Shown: in pieces, positions 9,505 to 19,300 of the stretch | How positions within the stretch are numbered: position 1 is the first letter of the stretch | How the letters are laid out: every line of letters starts with the position of its first letter | Assembly (NCBI GenBank): GCA_963703605.1 | Contig: CAVPFC010000045.1 | Coordinates: 1-64,000, forward strand | Direction: 5' to 3' | DNA length: 64,000 nucleotides | Source of the DNA: DASXKD01 sp963703605 | GTDB taxonomy: Bacteria; Actinomycetota; Actinomycetes; Streptosporangiales; Streptosporangiaceae | Notes under the pieces: model-generated | Seen by the model: only the letters and a program-made list of their open reading frames with translations | The model's database searches: none | Told to the model about the DNA's origin: nothing | Made by a program: the position numbers and the translations under genes

Positions 9505-12500
9505 TCATGACTCCTCGCCTTCCAGGTCGCCTTCGAGTTCCAGGTAGACCGCGCGGAGGCGGTCCAGGGTGTCGTCCACGGGCTTGGCCCACAGGCCCCG
9601 GTCGGCCGCCTCGAGCAGCCGCTCGGCGATGCCGCGCAGCGCCCACGGGTTGGACTTGCGCAGGAACGCGGCTGGTCTGCTCGTCGAACACGTACGAGGC
9701 GGCCAGCTGCTCGTACATCCAGTCGTCGACCACGCCGGCGGTGGCGTCGTAGCCGAACAGGTAGTCCACCGTCGCGGCCATCTCGAACGCGCCCTTGTAG
9801 CCGTGCCGGGCCATCGCGGCGAGCCACCGCGGGTTGACCACCCGGGACGCGGAACACGCGCGTGGTCTCCTCGGCCAGGGTCGCGGGTGCGCACCAGGTC
9901 GGGCACGGCCGAGTCGCCGATGTACGCGCGCCGGGGCGGACGCCGGTCAGGTGCCGGACCATGGCCACCATGCCGCCGTGGAACTGGAAGTAGTCGTCGG
10001 AGTCGGCGATGTCGTGCTCGCGGGTGTCGGTGTTCTTCGCCGCGACCGAGATCCGCGCGGAACGCCGTCTCCATGTCGGCCCTGGCCTCGCGGCCGTCCA
10101 GGCCGCGGCCGTACGCGTACCCGCCCCAGACCGCGTAGACCTCGGCCAGGTCGGCGTCGGTGCGCCAGTTGCGCGCGTCGATCAGCGGCAGCAGGCCGGC
10201 CCCGTAGGCGCCGGGCTTCGAGCCGAAGATCCGGGTGGTCGCCCGCCGACGGTCCCCGTGCGCCGCGGCGTCGGCGTCCGCGTGCGCGCGCAGGTAGTTC
10301 GACTCCGGTGGCTCGTCCAGGCCGGCCACGGCCGCGATCGCGTCGTCGAGCAGCGCGATCACGTGCGGGAACGCGTCCCGGAAGAACCCGGATATGCGCA
10401 CGGTCACGTCGATCCGGGGCCGGCCCAGCGCGGCCAGCGGCAGCACCTCGAACCCGGTGACCCGCCGCGACGCGTCGTCCCACACCGGCCGGCACCCGAT
10501 CAGCGCCAGCACCTCGGCGATGTCGTCGCCCTGGGTCCGCATGGCCGACGTGCCCCACACGGTCAGCCCGACCGAGCGCGGGTACGACCCGGTGTCGGCC
10601 AGGTGCCGCGCCACCAGGGACTCGGCCAGCGCGGCGCCCACGTCCCAGGCGTTACGGGACGGGATCGCCTTCGGATCGACCGAGTAGAAGTTCCGCCCGG
10701 TCGGCAGCACGTTCACCAGGCCCCTGGTCGGCGAGCCCGACGGCCCGGCCGGCACGTACCGGCCGTCCAGCGCGGCCAGCAGGTTCGTCACCTCGTCGGG
10801 TGTTCGCTCCAGCCGGGGCACCACCTCGGTCGCGGCGAACTCGAGCACGGCCACGACGGACGGCGGCGCCGCCCCGAGCACCTCGGCCGCCACGGCCTGG
10901 ACCCGCTCCGGGTCCCAGCCCGCCGCGTCCAGGCCCGCCACCAGCCGGCCCGCGAGACCCTCCAGCGCGTCGATCACATCGGCCCCGGTCGCCCGCCCGC
11001 CTCCCCTTCCCCCTTCACCGGCCGCCGGGCCGGGCAGGTCCGGGGGCACCGTGACCGGCTGCGCGGGATCGGCCAGCAGCGACCTCTCGTAAAGCCCGAA
11101 ATGCGAAGCGAGCGCGGACCGAAGGCCTGGCAGCGCGCTCCGCCCGCCCCACACCTGCGTGGCGCGGAGCACGGCCAGCACCGTGGTCACCCGCTGCTCC
11201 CCGGCCGGGGCGGAGCCCAGGATGTGCAGGCCGTCGCGGATGACCGCGTCCTTGATCTCGCACAGGTACCCGTCCACGTGCAGCACGAAGTCGTCGAAAT
11301 CCTCGGCCGCGGGCACGGCGTCCACGTGCAGGTCGTGATGTAGCTGCGCGGCGGAGATCAGCTCCCAGACCTGGGCCCGGACGGTCGGGAGCTTGGCCGG
11401 GTCGAGCGCGCTGACCATGGCGTACTCGTCCAGGAGCTGTTCGAGTTTGGCCAGGTCGCCGTAGGTGTCGGCGCGGGCCATCGGCGGGATCAGGTGGTCG
11501 ATCACGCGTCGCGTGGCCGCGGCGCTTGGCCTGGGTGCCCTCACCCGGGTCGTTGACGATGAACGGGTAGACCAGCGGCAGGTCGCCGAGCACCGCGTCC
11601 GGCGCGCAGCCGCGCGGACAGGCCGAGCCCCTTGCCGGGCAGCCATTCGCAGGTGCCGTGCTTGCCCAGGTGCACCACCGCGTGCGCGCCGAACGACCGG
11701 TCCAGCCACCGGTACGCCGCCAGGTAGTGGTGCGACGGCGGCAGGTCCGGGTCGTGGTAGATCGCGACCGGGTTCTCGCCGAACCCGCGCGGCGGCTGGA
11801 TCATCACGATCACGTTGCCGAACCGCAGCCCGGCCAGCACGATCTCGCCGCCCGTCGACGTACAGGCCGCCCGGCGGGTCGCCCCAGTGCGCCCGGACCG
11901 CGTCCCGCAGCGGCGCGGGCAGTTCCGCGAACCAGCCCGCGTAGTCCGCCGCGGGCACCCGCATCGGCGCCTCGGCGAGCTGCTCCTCGGTGAGCCACTC
12001 GACGTCGTGCCCGCCCGCCGCGATGAGCCGGTGGATCAGCTCGTCGCCGTCCTCGGGGAACCCGTCGCCGGTGTCGTAGCCCGCGTCCCGGAGCGCGCGG
12101 AGCAGCACGACCGCCGAGGCGGGGGTGTCCAACCCGACCGCGTTCCCCACCCGGGCGTGTTTGGTCGGGTAGGACGACAGCATGATCGCCAGCCGCCGCC
12201 GCCCCGGCGGCGTGTGCCTCAGCCGGGCGTGTGCCAGCGCGATTCCGGCGGCCCGGGCGGCCCGCTCCGGGTCGGCAACGTAGTGCGGCACCCCGTCGGG
12301 GCCGGTCTCCTTGAACGAGAACGGCACGGTGATCAGCCGCCCGTCGAACTCGGGCACCGCCACCTGCATCGCGGCGTCCATCGGGGTCAGCGCCGCGCTG
12401 GACGCCGCCCACGCCGCGCGGGAGGACGTCAGGCACATCGCCTGGAGCACCGGCACGTCCAGCGCGGCGAGCGCGGTCACGTCCCAGGCGTCCTCGTCGC

Positions 12501-13269
12501 CGCCCGCGCTGGCGTCCCCGGCCACCGCCCCGCCCGCGGCCAGTACGGTCACGATGAGCGCGTCCACGCCTTCGAGCAGCCCATACACCTCCGGCCCGGC
12601 CGAGCGGAGCGAGGCGCAGAACACAGGGCGCGCGTTCCCGCCGCCCGCTTCTATCGCGTCGGCGAGCGCGTCCACGAACGCGGTGTTCCCGGACACCGCG
12701 TGCGCCCGGTAGAACACGATCCCCACGGTCGGCCGGCCCGGCAGTTGCGCGCGGTCGCCGTGCCGTCCGTGCGCGGGCAGCGCCGCCGGCGGCGCGAACC
12801 CCTCCCCGGTGAGCAGCAGCGTGTCGGACAGGAACCTGGCCAGCTCCGCCAGGTTCGCGGGGCCGCCCTCGCGCAGGTAGGCCAGCGCCTGCGCGGCCAC
12901 CCCGGCGGGCACCGTGGACGACGCCATCAGGTCCGCGTCCGGGTCCGGCTCACCGCTGAGCACCACCACCGGCAGGCCGCCGGCCAGGACTTCGGCGAGG
13001 CCGTCGGGCCAGCTTCTCCGCCCGCCCAGCAGCCGTACGACCACGCAATACGCCCCGTCCATCAGCCCCGACACCTCGGCGGTAGCCGTCCGCGCGGGGT
13101 TGGCCAGGCGATAGGGCCCGCCGCTGGCCCGGGCCGCGAGCAGGTCGGTGTCCGAGGCGGACAACAGAAGAATGAAGGCGGCGGAGGGCTGGCGTGGCCC
13201 CGGGGTGGCCGCGGTGCCGGGCTGCGCGGGCCCGCGGGGTGCGCTGCGGTCTGGCGCTGCGCTGCTCAT
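9505..13269 (-). pseudogene. cobN: Cobaltochelatase subunit CobN, multiple frameshifts
   Basis: Large subunit of the ATP-dependent cobaltochelatase, which binds hydrogenobyrinate a,c-diamide and inserts Co2+. The span corresponds to about 1250 residues, the family length. Conserved parts are recognisable: GIVFYRAH, MLSSYPTKHARVGNAVGLDTP, HLGKHGTCEWLPGKG and, near the C-terminus, FLRKSNPWALRGIAERLLEA. The frame changes at about 11858, 11613, 11515, 10055, 9920, 9850 and 9675, each by one base. A G/R-rich linker at about 10995-11030 resembles one in cobQ. The start at 13269 overlaps the cobQ stop. Clustered sequencing error is more likely than decay, since neighbouring genes are intact. Confidence 0.88.
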
Positions 13270-14792
13270 GGGGCTCCTGGGGGGACGAAGGGGAGGCCGG
13301 GAGGCGGGCCCTGCTCGATGAGGCGGAGCAGGGCATCAGTGTCGGTGTGGGCGGCGACCAGGTCGGCGAGCGTGTCGAGGTGGCGTTCCCGCACGGCCGC
13401 GAACGCGACGCGGGCGGGCTCGAAGTCCCGGCCGGCCGCCGCGGCGACCCGGCGCAGCACCGCGCGCCGGAACCCGTCGCTCTCGAAGATCCCGTGCCAC
13501 GTGGTGCCGTACACCGCGCCCGCGCGGCACCCGCCGGGGAACGGGTCGCCGCCGGTCATGCTCACCATGCCGTGGTAGATCTCGTAGCCGGTCACCGGCT
13601 CGCCGTCCGCCGTCCCGGAGCTCAGCCGCAGCGCCTTGCCCGCGCCGAACTCGACCGTGGCCGGCAGCAGGGCCAGCCCCGGGACCAGGCCGGCGCCGCT
13701 CTCCACGTCGTCGCGGATCTCGCCCGCGAGCATCTGGAACCCGGCGCAGATGCCGAGCACAGGCCCGCCCCGCGCGGCGCGTTCGGCCACGGCGGCAGCC
13801 AGCCCGCGCTCGCGCAGCCAGGCCAGGTCGGCGACCGTGGCCCGGCTGCCCGGCAGGATCACCAGGTCAGCGTCGGCGATCTCCGCAGTGGTCGTCACGA
13901 ACCGGACCAGCACGCCCGGCTCGGCGGCCAGCGGGTCGGTGTCGGTGAAGTTGCTGATGTGCGGGAGCCGGATCACGGCAACCCGGAGCACGTCCCCACC
14001 CCCCGCCCGCCTCCCCGTTCCCCCTTCGCTTTCCCCCTTCACTGGGCCTGCCTTCCCTTCCCCCCGCACCGATCCGAGCGCCAGCGAGTCCTCGGCGTCG
14101 AGCCAGAGCCCGCCGGTCCACGGCAGCACCCCGAGCGTGGGGCGCCCGGTCAGGTCGCGCAGCATGGCAAGCCCCGGATCCAGCACGGCCGCGTCGCCGC
14201 GGAACTTGTTCACCACGAAGCCGGCCACCAGCGCCTGGTCCTCCCGGCTCAGCAGGGCAAGCGTGCCGAACAGGCCGGCCAGCGCCCCGCCCCGGTCGAT
14301 GTCGGCGACCACGACGACCGGCAGGCGCGCGGCCCGGGCCAGGCCCATGTTGGCCAGGTCGTGCCCGCGCAGGTTGATCTCGGCCGGGCTGCCCGCACCC
14401 TCGCAGACGACCACGTCGAACCGGTCGGCCAGCGAGGTCAGGCTCGCCAGGACGGTGCCCGCCAGTTGCTGCTTCAGGCCGGGATAGGAGCGGGCGCTGG
14501 CCTCGGCGAGCGGCTCACCGAGCACCATGACCTGGCTGGTGCCGCCCGCGCCCGGCTTGAGCAGCACCGGGTTCATCGCCGCCTCCGGCTCCAGGCCGGC
14601 GGCCGCGGCCTGCATCGCCTGGGCCCGCCCGATCTCCCCGCCGTCCCGGGTGACCACCGAGTTCAGCGACATGTTCTGCGCCTTGAACGGCGCTACCTTG
14701 ACGCCGCGCCTGGCCAGCCACCGGCAGATCCCCGCGGTGACCACGCTCTTGCCCGCGTCCGACGTCGTCCCCGCGACCAGCAGGCCTTTCAT
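13266..14792 (-). CDS. cobQ: Cobyric acid synthase
   Basis: Glutamine-dependent amidation of the b, d, e and g carboxylates of adenosylcobyrinate a,c-diamide. P-loop-like GTTSDAGKSVV at the N-terminus, FKAQNMSLNS, and a C-terminal amidotransferase domain with nucleophile Cys in LGICAGFQML and a TGYEIYHG motif. 508 residues, slightly long because of a G/K/E-rich linker (about residues 240-270, bases 13990-14070) built from C/T-rich repeats similar to the cobN linker. ATG 14792 follows the GAGGGAGG ribosome site of leader repeat copy A. Confidence 0.95.
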   Translation of the reverse strand: MKGLLVAGTTSDAGKSVVTAGICRWLARRGVKVAPFKAQNMSLNSVVTRDGGEIGRAQAMQAAAAGLEPEAAMNPVLLKPGAGGTSQVMVLGEPLAEASARSYPGLKQQLAGTVLASLTSLADRFDVVVCEGAGSPAEINLRGHDLANMGLARAARLPVVVVADIDRGGALAGLFGTLALLSREDQALVAGFVVNKFRGDAAVLDPGLAMLRDLTGRPTLGVLPWTGGLWLDAEDSLALGSVRGEGKAGPVKGESEGGTGRRAGGGDVLRVAVIRLPHISNFTDTDPLAAEPGVLVRFVTTTAEIADADLVILPGSRATVADLAWLRERGLAAAVAERAARGGPVLGICAGFQMLAGEIRDDVESGAGLVPGLALLPATVEFGAGKALRLSSGTADGEPVTGYEIYHGMVSMTGGDPFPGGCRAGAVYGTTWHGIFESDGFRRAVLRRVAAAAGRDFEPARVAFAAVRERHLDTLADLVAAHTDTDALLRLIEQGPPPGLPFVPPGAP

Positions 14793-14948
14793 TTGGCCTC
14801 CCTCGCGGGCGGTCGGCCCTGGGGGGCCTCCCTGGCTTCGGGAGGCACCGGGGTCCGGGGGCTTGCCCCCGGAACCAGCAGAGTCTCGGCGCCGGGAAGC
14901 CGCAGCGCGCAGCGATGCGGCGTGGGGCCCGGCGCCTGCGGCGTTACG
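14793..14948 (-). repeat. Leader repeat, copy A (before cobQ)
   Basis: On the minus strand this stretch runs from GTAACGCCGCAGGCGCCGGG, through CCCGGCGCCGAG and CCTCCCGAAGCCAGGGAGGC, to GCCCGCGAGGGAGGCCAA and the cobQ ATG. It aligns over most of its length with the stretch before the GH3 gene at 24,450. It also contains a private 30-base insert with a GGGGGC/GCCCCC hairpin. Confidence 0.75.
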
Positions 14949-14981
14949 GCAGAGCCCCGCTTGGATGGGAAGCCCCTCATC

Positions 14982-15929
14982 TCAGCCTCCGCCCTGCCTG
15001 AGGTGTGCGATCGCGGCGGCGAGCAGGGCCGCCGTGGCCGTAACCAGCCGGGAGAGGCGGATCGCGCGGTCGATGTCGTCCGGGACCGGTGGCGGGCCGT
15101 CGCCCAGGGTGCCGCGGCGCTCGGCCCGGCCCTGGTAGAGGTTGGTGCCGCCGAGCTGGACGCCGAGCGCGCCGGCGAAAGCGGCCTCGCAGCGGCCGGC
15201 GTTCGGGCTGGGATGCGCCGCGCCGTCGCGGCGCACCGCGCGCAGGGCGCCGCGCCCGCTGCCACCGGCCACGGGCGCCAGGGCCACCGCGAGCAGGGCG
15301 GTCAGCCGGGCGGGCAGCAGGTTCGCCACATCATCGAGGCGGGCGGCGGCCCAGCCGAACTTGGCGTAATGCGTGTCCTTGTGGCCGACCATCGCGTCGA
15401 GCGTGTTCACGGCCCGGTACCCCAGCAGGCCGGGCAGGCCGAAGACAGCGCCCCACAGCAGCGGCGCGACGACCGCGTCGCAGGTGTTCTCCGCCACCGA
15501 CTCCACCGTTGCCCTGGCCAGTTCGGCGGCGGGCAGCCCGGCGGGGTCGCGCCCGCACAGGGCGGGCAGGACGGCGCGCGCGCCGTCGAGGTCGCCGGCC
15601 GCCAGGGCGGCCGACATCGCCGCCGCCTCGGCCGCGAGGCTGGCGCCGCCGAGCACGGTCCACGCCGTCACCGCGGTCAGCGCGGCGAACCGCGCCGGAT
15701 CGCGCCCGGCCAGCCGCTGCATGCCCCAGCCGAGCGCGGCGGCCGGGCCGGCGCAGCCGATGGCGAACAGCGCCCCCCGGGCACGGCTGGCGGCCCACAG
15801 CCGGCGCTCGGCGCGGGAGGCGGCGGCGCCGAACGCCGCGACCGGGTGAGCGCGGCGCGGGTCGGCCAGCAGGGCGTCGAGAGCGGAGCCGAGGAGCAGC
15901 CCGGGGGCGAGCCCGGCCTGCCGGCGCAT
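14982..15929 (-). CDS. cobD: Adenosylcobinamide-phosphate synthase
   Basis: CobD/CbiB membrane enzyme that attaches (R)-1-amino-2-propanol (or its phosphate) to adenosylcobyric acid. 315 residues with four to five membrane helices. Conserved ATVESVAENTCDAVVAPLLW, GYRAVNTLDAMVGHKDTHY and SPNAGRCEAAFAGALGV are present. ATG 15929 is used; it has no clear ribosome site and the frame is open upstream, so the N-terminus is uncertain. First gene after the cobalamin riboswitch. Confidence 0.93.
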   Translation of the reverse strand: MRRQAGLAPGLLLGSALDALLADPRRAHPVAAFGAAASRAERRLWAASRARGALFAIGCAGPAAALGWGMQRLAGRDPARFAALTAVTAWTVLGGASLAAEAAAMSAALAAGDLDGARAVLPALCGRDPAGLPAAELARATVESVAENTCDAVVAPLLWGAVFGLPGLLGYRAVNTLDAMVGHKDTHYAKFGWAAARLDDVANLLPARLTALLAVALAPVAGGSGRGALRAVRRDGAAHPSPNAGRCEAAFAGALGVQLGGTNLYQGRAERRGTLGDGPPPVPDDIDRAIRLSRLVTATAALLAAAIAHLRQGGG

Positions 15930-15983
15930 CGGTGCGGCCGGCGGGTGACGGCGGGCGTTGATCCGGGTGGAGACATCATCGTG

Positions 15984-16196
15984 GCGGCCTTCCTCGGGGT
16001 AACCACGCCCCGCGGCGAAGGATCGGACGGCCGGAGTGTCCTGGCTCCCGGATCGAAGCTCCCCTCAGCCTTCCCACCGCCGTGCGGTCGTGGCTAACGT
16101 GAGGGCCGCTCCCCGGTCACAGTGGCGGGACCGCGCCGGACTCGCACCGGCTTCCTCCACTGCCGTCGATTGGACGAGGTCCACACCACCACACTG
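15984..16196 (-). promoter_or_regulatory. Cobalamin riboswitch controlling the B12 operon
   Basis: Read on the minus strand, the B12-box pattern is clear: AGCCGGTGCGAGTCCGGCGC then GGTCCCGCCACTGTGACCGG (about 16105-16150), preceded by a paired GGCAGTGGAGGAA segment. It is followed by GGGAAG, and by GGGAGCCAGGACACTCCGGCC nearer the gene. This matches the AdoCbl riboswitch consensus. It lies 55 bases before cobD and should repress the whole eight-gene operon when B12 is plentiful. The remainder of 15,930-16,347 holds no supported gene; a plus-strand frame ending at 16,335 is probably not coding. Confidence 0.93.
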
Positions 16197-16347
16197 CCTC
16201 ACCCGCGTCAAGCAGCAAAGCTGCCCTCTGGAAGAGGCCGAGATAGAGGCGACGCTGGCGGCCCATAAGGAATGGTGGCCGCGGGCCGGCCAGGCGGTCT
16301 CGCACGAGGGAGCGATGGCCGAACTGCTTGGCTGACCGCTTGGCTGG

Positions 16348-17805
16348 CTAGGCGGCGCGATGGGGCGGGGCGGCGGGGTCGGGGCTAGCACTGGGGCGGG
16401 CGGGGGCGTGGGCCGCGGCAGTGAGGCGCAGGGCGAGCGCGGCGGCCTGGTCGCGGATCTCCGCGATGGCCGTGGTCTCGTAGCGGAGCCCGCGCAGCGG
16501 CGGGCCGAGAGTGAACAGCGTGCTGCTTGGCCGGCCGGACGCGTCGAGCACGGCGCCGCCCGGGCTGGCGTCGATGCCCAGCCGCAGCGGGTCGGGCCGC
16601 GCCAGGCCGCGGCCGAGCAGGTCGCGCAGCAGCGGGTCCCCGGCCGTGGTGATGTCGGGATTCGGGCCGGTCGCGTTGATCAGCCAGCCAGTCGTGAGTT
16701 CGGTGACGGTCCCGTCCTGGTCCACGCGGACGCGCAGGCCGCCGGGGACCTCGGCGACCGCGGTGACCCGGCCCGCGCGGATGGTGAGCCGCCTGGCGCA
16801 GCGCAGCGCGGTGACCCGGCGCGCGACCTCCGGCGGCATCCGGTGCCGGTGCACCTCCCAGTAGCGCGCCACGTGCCGCAGGAACACGCGCTGGTCGGCC
16901 ACGGACAGCCGCCGCCACAGCCGGGGCACGTAGGGCCGCAGCGCGTCGACGATGTCCCGCCAATGATCGGGGCGGTCCGCCACGGCGGTGCGCACCTGCC
17001 ACATCAGCTCGCCCAGCCGCACCTGGCCGAGGTCGTCGGACAGCACCGGCAGCCAGCCGATCCCCGCCGTGACCGGGCCCGGCCGGTGCGCCTGGGGGAG
17101 CAGGCCGTGCCGGGACACCGCGTGCACCACGGTGCGCGGGCTGGCCCCGGTCACCGCGATGGCCACGTCCATCGTGGTCAGGCCGGTGCCGAGGACGACC
17201 ACGGGGCTGCCGTCACAGGCATCGCGCAGCGCGCCGGGCGCCCACGGATCGGCGATGTAACGGGGGGTGGCCGGCACCGGGCACGGCGCCGCGGGCGGCA
17301 GGTTCCCGGTGGCCAGCACGGCGGCGTCCGCGTCGATGTGGCCGTCGGCCGCCAGGTGCAGGCGCAGCGGGTGCCGGGGCGCGCCGCCGCTGATGCGCAC
17401 CACATCCGAGGTGATGCGCCGGACGGTGGCAGTCCGCTGCGCGGCGCGCTCCGCCGCGGCGAGCGTTTCGCACAGGTAGCGGCCGTAGGCCTGGCGCGGC
17501 AGGAAGCCGTCCTGCGGCTGGCCGGCGGTGCCGTCCGCCCGGGCCCAGCGCAGCAAGTGGCCGGGATCCCCGGCGACCGCGCTCATCTTGGCGGCGGGCG
17601 TGTTGAGGAGGTGCCCGGGGTTCGTGGTGGAGTACGCCTGGCCGAGGCCGTGCCTGCCGAGCCGGTCGATCAGCGCGATGCGCAGGCCGCCCCGTCCGCC
17701 GGCCGCGAGCCGGAGCAGGTGGACAACGGCCAGCGTGCCGCTGGCGCCCCCGCCGATGACGGCGATGACCGGCCTGCCGTCGCCGGGAAGATCGGAGGAG
17801 TACAC
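16348..17805 (-). CDS. FAD/NAD(P)-binding oxidoreductase-like protein
   Basis: 485 residues starting at GTG 17805 (preceded by GGTGAAGG), because the Rossmann motif VIAVIGGGASGTLA follows about 12 residues later. A second nucleotide-binding motif lies at VVVLGTGLTTMD (about residue 190) and an ATG motif (INATGPNPD) near the C-terminus. This is the architecture of the FAD-NAD(P)-binding (NAD_binding_9) family; the substrate is unknown. It diverges from the sulfur-enzyme gene at 17870. The last 20 residues (P/A-rich) are encoded by a 30-base block shared with 44,572-44,601. Confidence 0.8.
   Translation of the reverse strand: MYSSDLPGDGRPVIAVIGGGASGTLAVVHLLRLAAGGRGGLRIALIDRLGRHGLGQAYSTTNPGHLLNTPAAKMSAVAGDPGHLLRWARADGTAGQPQDGFLPRQAYGRYLCETLAAAERAAQRTATVRRITSDVVRISGGAPRHPLRLHLAADGHIDADAAVLATGNLPPAAPCPVPATPRYIADPWAPGALRDACDGSPVVVLGTGLTTMDVAIAVTGASPRTVVHAVSRHGLLPQAHRPGPVTAGIGWLPVLSDDLGQVRLGELMWQVRTAVADRPDHWRDIVDALRPYVPRLWRRLSVADQRVFLRHVARYWEVHRHRMPPEVARRVTALRCARRLTIRAGRVTAVAEVPGGLRVRVDQDGTVTELTTGWLINATGPNPDITTAGDPLLRDLLGRGLARPDPLRLGIDASPGGAVLDASGRPSSTLFTLGPPLRGLRYETTAIAEIRDQAAALALRLTAAAHAPARPSASPDPAAPPHRAA
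16361..16390 (+). repeat. 30-bp GC-rich dispersed repeat, copy 1
   Basis: The block TGGGGCGGGGCGGCGGGGTC plus GGGGCTAGCA matches the reverse complement of 44,572-44,601 at 29 of 30 positions. It encodes the C-terminal tail of the FAD protein. Confidence 0.75.
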
Positions 17806-17869
17806 CCCTTCACCATAACCCAGTATGTCGATAGGATAAATAGTAAAACTGAACCAGGAGGTGGCCACA
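17806..17869. promoter_or_regulatory. Divergent promoter region
   Basis: A 64-base AT-rich stretch in GC-rich surroundings (ATAGGATAAATAGTAAAACT at 17831-17850) separates the FAD gene from the sulfur-enzyme gene. It offers -10-like hexamers in both directions and ends in AGGAGG at 17856-17861, 8 bases before GTG 17870. Confidence 0.6.
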
Positions 17870-19300
17870 GTGATCGAGATCGTGGTGCTAAGCACGCCGT
17901 CGCTCGGTGACCGGAGCTACCTGGCCAGCGACGGCGCGGTCGCGCTCGTGGTGGACCCGCAGCGTGACATCGACCGGGTGCTGGTGGCGGCCGCCGACCG
18001 CGGCGTGGCGGTGACCGCGGTGTTCGAGACGCACATCCACAACGACTACGTGTCCGGCGGCCTGGCCCTGGCCAGGGAGACCGGCGCGGCCTACTACGTG
18101 AACGCCGCCGACGAGGTGGCGTTCGGCCGGGCCGCGATCGCGGACGGGGACGAGGTGACGGCGGGGACGATGCGGGTGCGCGCGGTGGCCACCCCCGGCC
18201 ACACCTTCACGCACCTGAGCTACGTCCTCGAGGACGCCACGACCGGCGCGGTGGTCGCGGTTTTCACCGGTGGCTCGCTGCTGAACGGATCGACCGGCCG
18301 CCCGGATCTGCTCGGCGCGGCGCATGCCAGGCACCTCGCGGCCGCGCAGCACGCCTCGGCCCGGCGGCTCGCCACCGCCCTGCCCGAGCACACGAGGGTG
18401 CTGCCGACGCACGGGTTCGGCAGCTTCTGCGCGGCCGGGCCGCCCGCGGCGGCGGCCACCACGATCGGCGACCAGAAGCGGGCCAACCCCGCGCTCACCC
18501 TGGACGAGGACCGCTACGCCGAACAGTTGCTGGCCGGCCTGGACGTCTACCCGGCCTACTACGCGCGGATGGGCCCGGCGAACGCGGCCGGCGCGGATGC
18601 TCCCGCCTTGCTCCCGCCGCCGCCGGTGACCGCGGACCAGATCGCCGCGCGCATCGCCGCCGGGGAGTGGGTGGTGGACCTGCGGGCCCGGCGGGCGTTC
18701 GCCGCGGCGCACGTCCCCGGCTCGCTCAGCTTCGAGCTCGGCGACGCCTTCGCCAGCAACCTCGGCTGGCTGCTGCCCCCCGGCACGCCGCTGACCCTGC
18801 TCGCGGACACCTCCTGCCAGGTGGCGGCCGCGCAGCGCGAGCTGTCCCGGATCGGCGTCGACCACCTGGCCGGCGCCGCCACCGGGGTCACCGTGGACCT
18901 GCTGGGCAGCGGGCGGGCGGGCGCCTGCCCGGTATCCGGCTTCCCCGGCCTGGCCGCCGGGCGCCGCCGCCGGGAGGTCACGATCCTGGACGTCCGGCGC
19001 CCGCTCGAATGGGCGGCCGGCCACCTCGACGGGGCACGCCACATCCCGCTGCACGAGCTGCCGGGCCGGCGGCGGGAGCTGCCGGTGGGCCCGGTCTGGG
19101 TGCACTGCCAGGGCGGCTACCGGGCCAGCGTCGCCGCGTCGTTCCTCCAGGCCGCCGGGCACACCGTGACGATCGTCGACGACGACTTCGGCCGGGCGGC
19201 CGCCGCCGGGCTGCCGGTCACCACGGATGCCGCGGGGCCGAGCGGGGGTGGGCGCGGAGCGCGGGGGCGGGCGGAGCAGGCCGCGCTCACCGCCGCGTGA
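17870..19300 (+). CDS. Metallo-beta-lactamase fold hydrolase with C-terminal rhodanese domains
   Basis: 476 residues resembling persulfide dioxygenase/rhodanese fusions that oxidise glutathione- or CoA-like persulfides. The N-terminal MBL domain has the metal motif THIHNDYVSGG (about residue 50), GHTFTH and the downstream THGFGSFC. Two rhodanese-like domains follow. The last has an active-site loop HCQGGYRAS with the catalytic Cys; the first lacks a clear active loop. GTG 17870 is chosen because AGGAGG lies 8 bases upstream; the GTG at 17861 overlaps that site. The 3' end overlaps the ABC remnant by 14 bases. Confidence 0.85.
   Translation: MIEIVVLSTPSLGDRSYLASDGAVALVVDPQRDIDRVLVAAADRGVAVTAVFETHIHNDYVSGGLALARETGAAYYVNAADEVAFGRAAIADGDEVTAGTMRVRAVATPGHTFTHLSYVLEDATTGAVVAVFTGGSLLNGSTGRPDLLGAAHARHLAAAQHASARRLATALPEHTRVLPTHGFGSFCAAGPPAAAATTIGDQKRANPALTLDEDRYAEQLLAGLDVYPAYYARMGPANAAGADAPALLPPPPVTADQIAARIAAGEWVVDLRARRAFAAAHVPGSLSFELGDAFASNLGWLLPPGTPLTLLADTSCQVAAAQRELSRIGVDHLAGAATGVTVDLLGSGRAGACPVSGFPGLAAGRRRREVTILDVRRPLEWAAGHLDGARHIPLHELPGRRRELPVGPVWVHCQGGYRASVAASFLQAAGHTVTIVDDDFGRAAAAGLPVTTDAAGPSGGGRGARGRAEQAALTAA

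Noticed and set aside
16036..16335. Plus-strand ORF of about 99 codons
   Set aside because: Its first half is the complement of the cobalamin riboswitch. Only the last 35 codons look protein-like and no start or family supports it.
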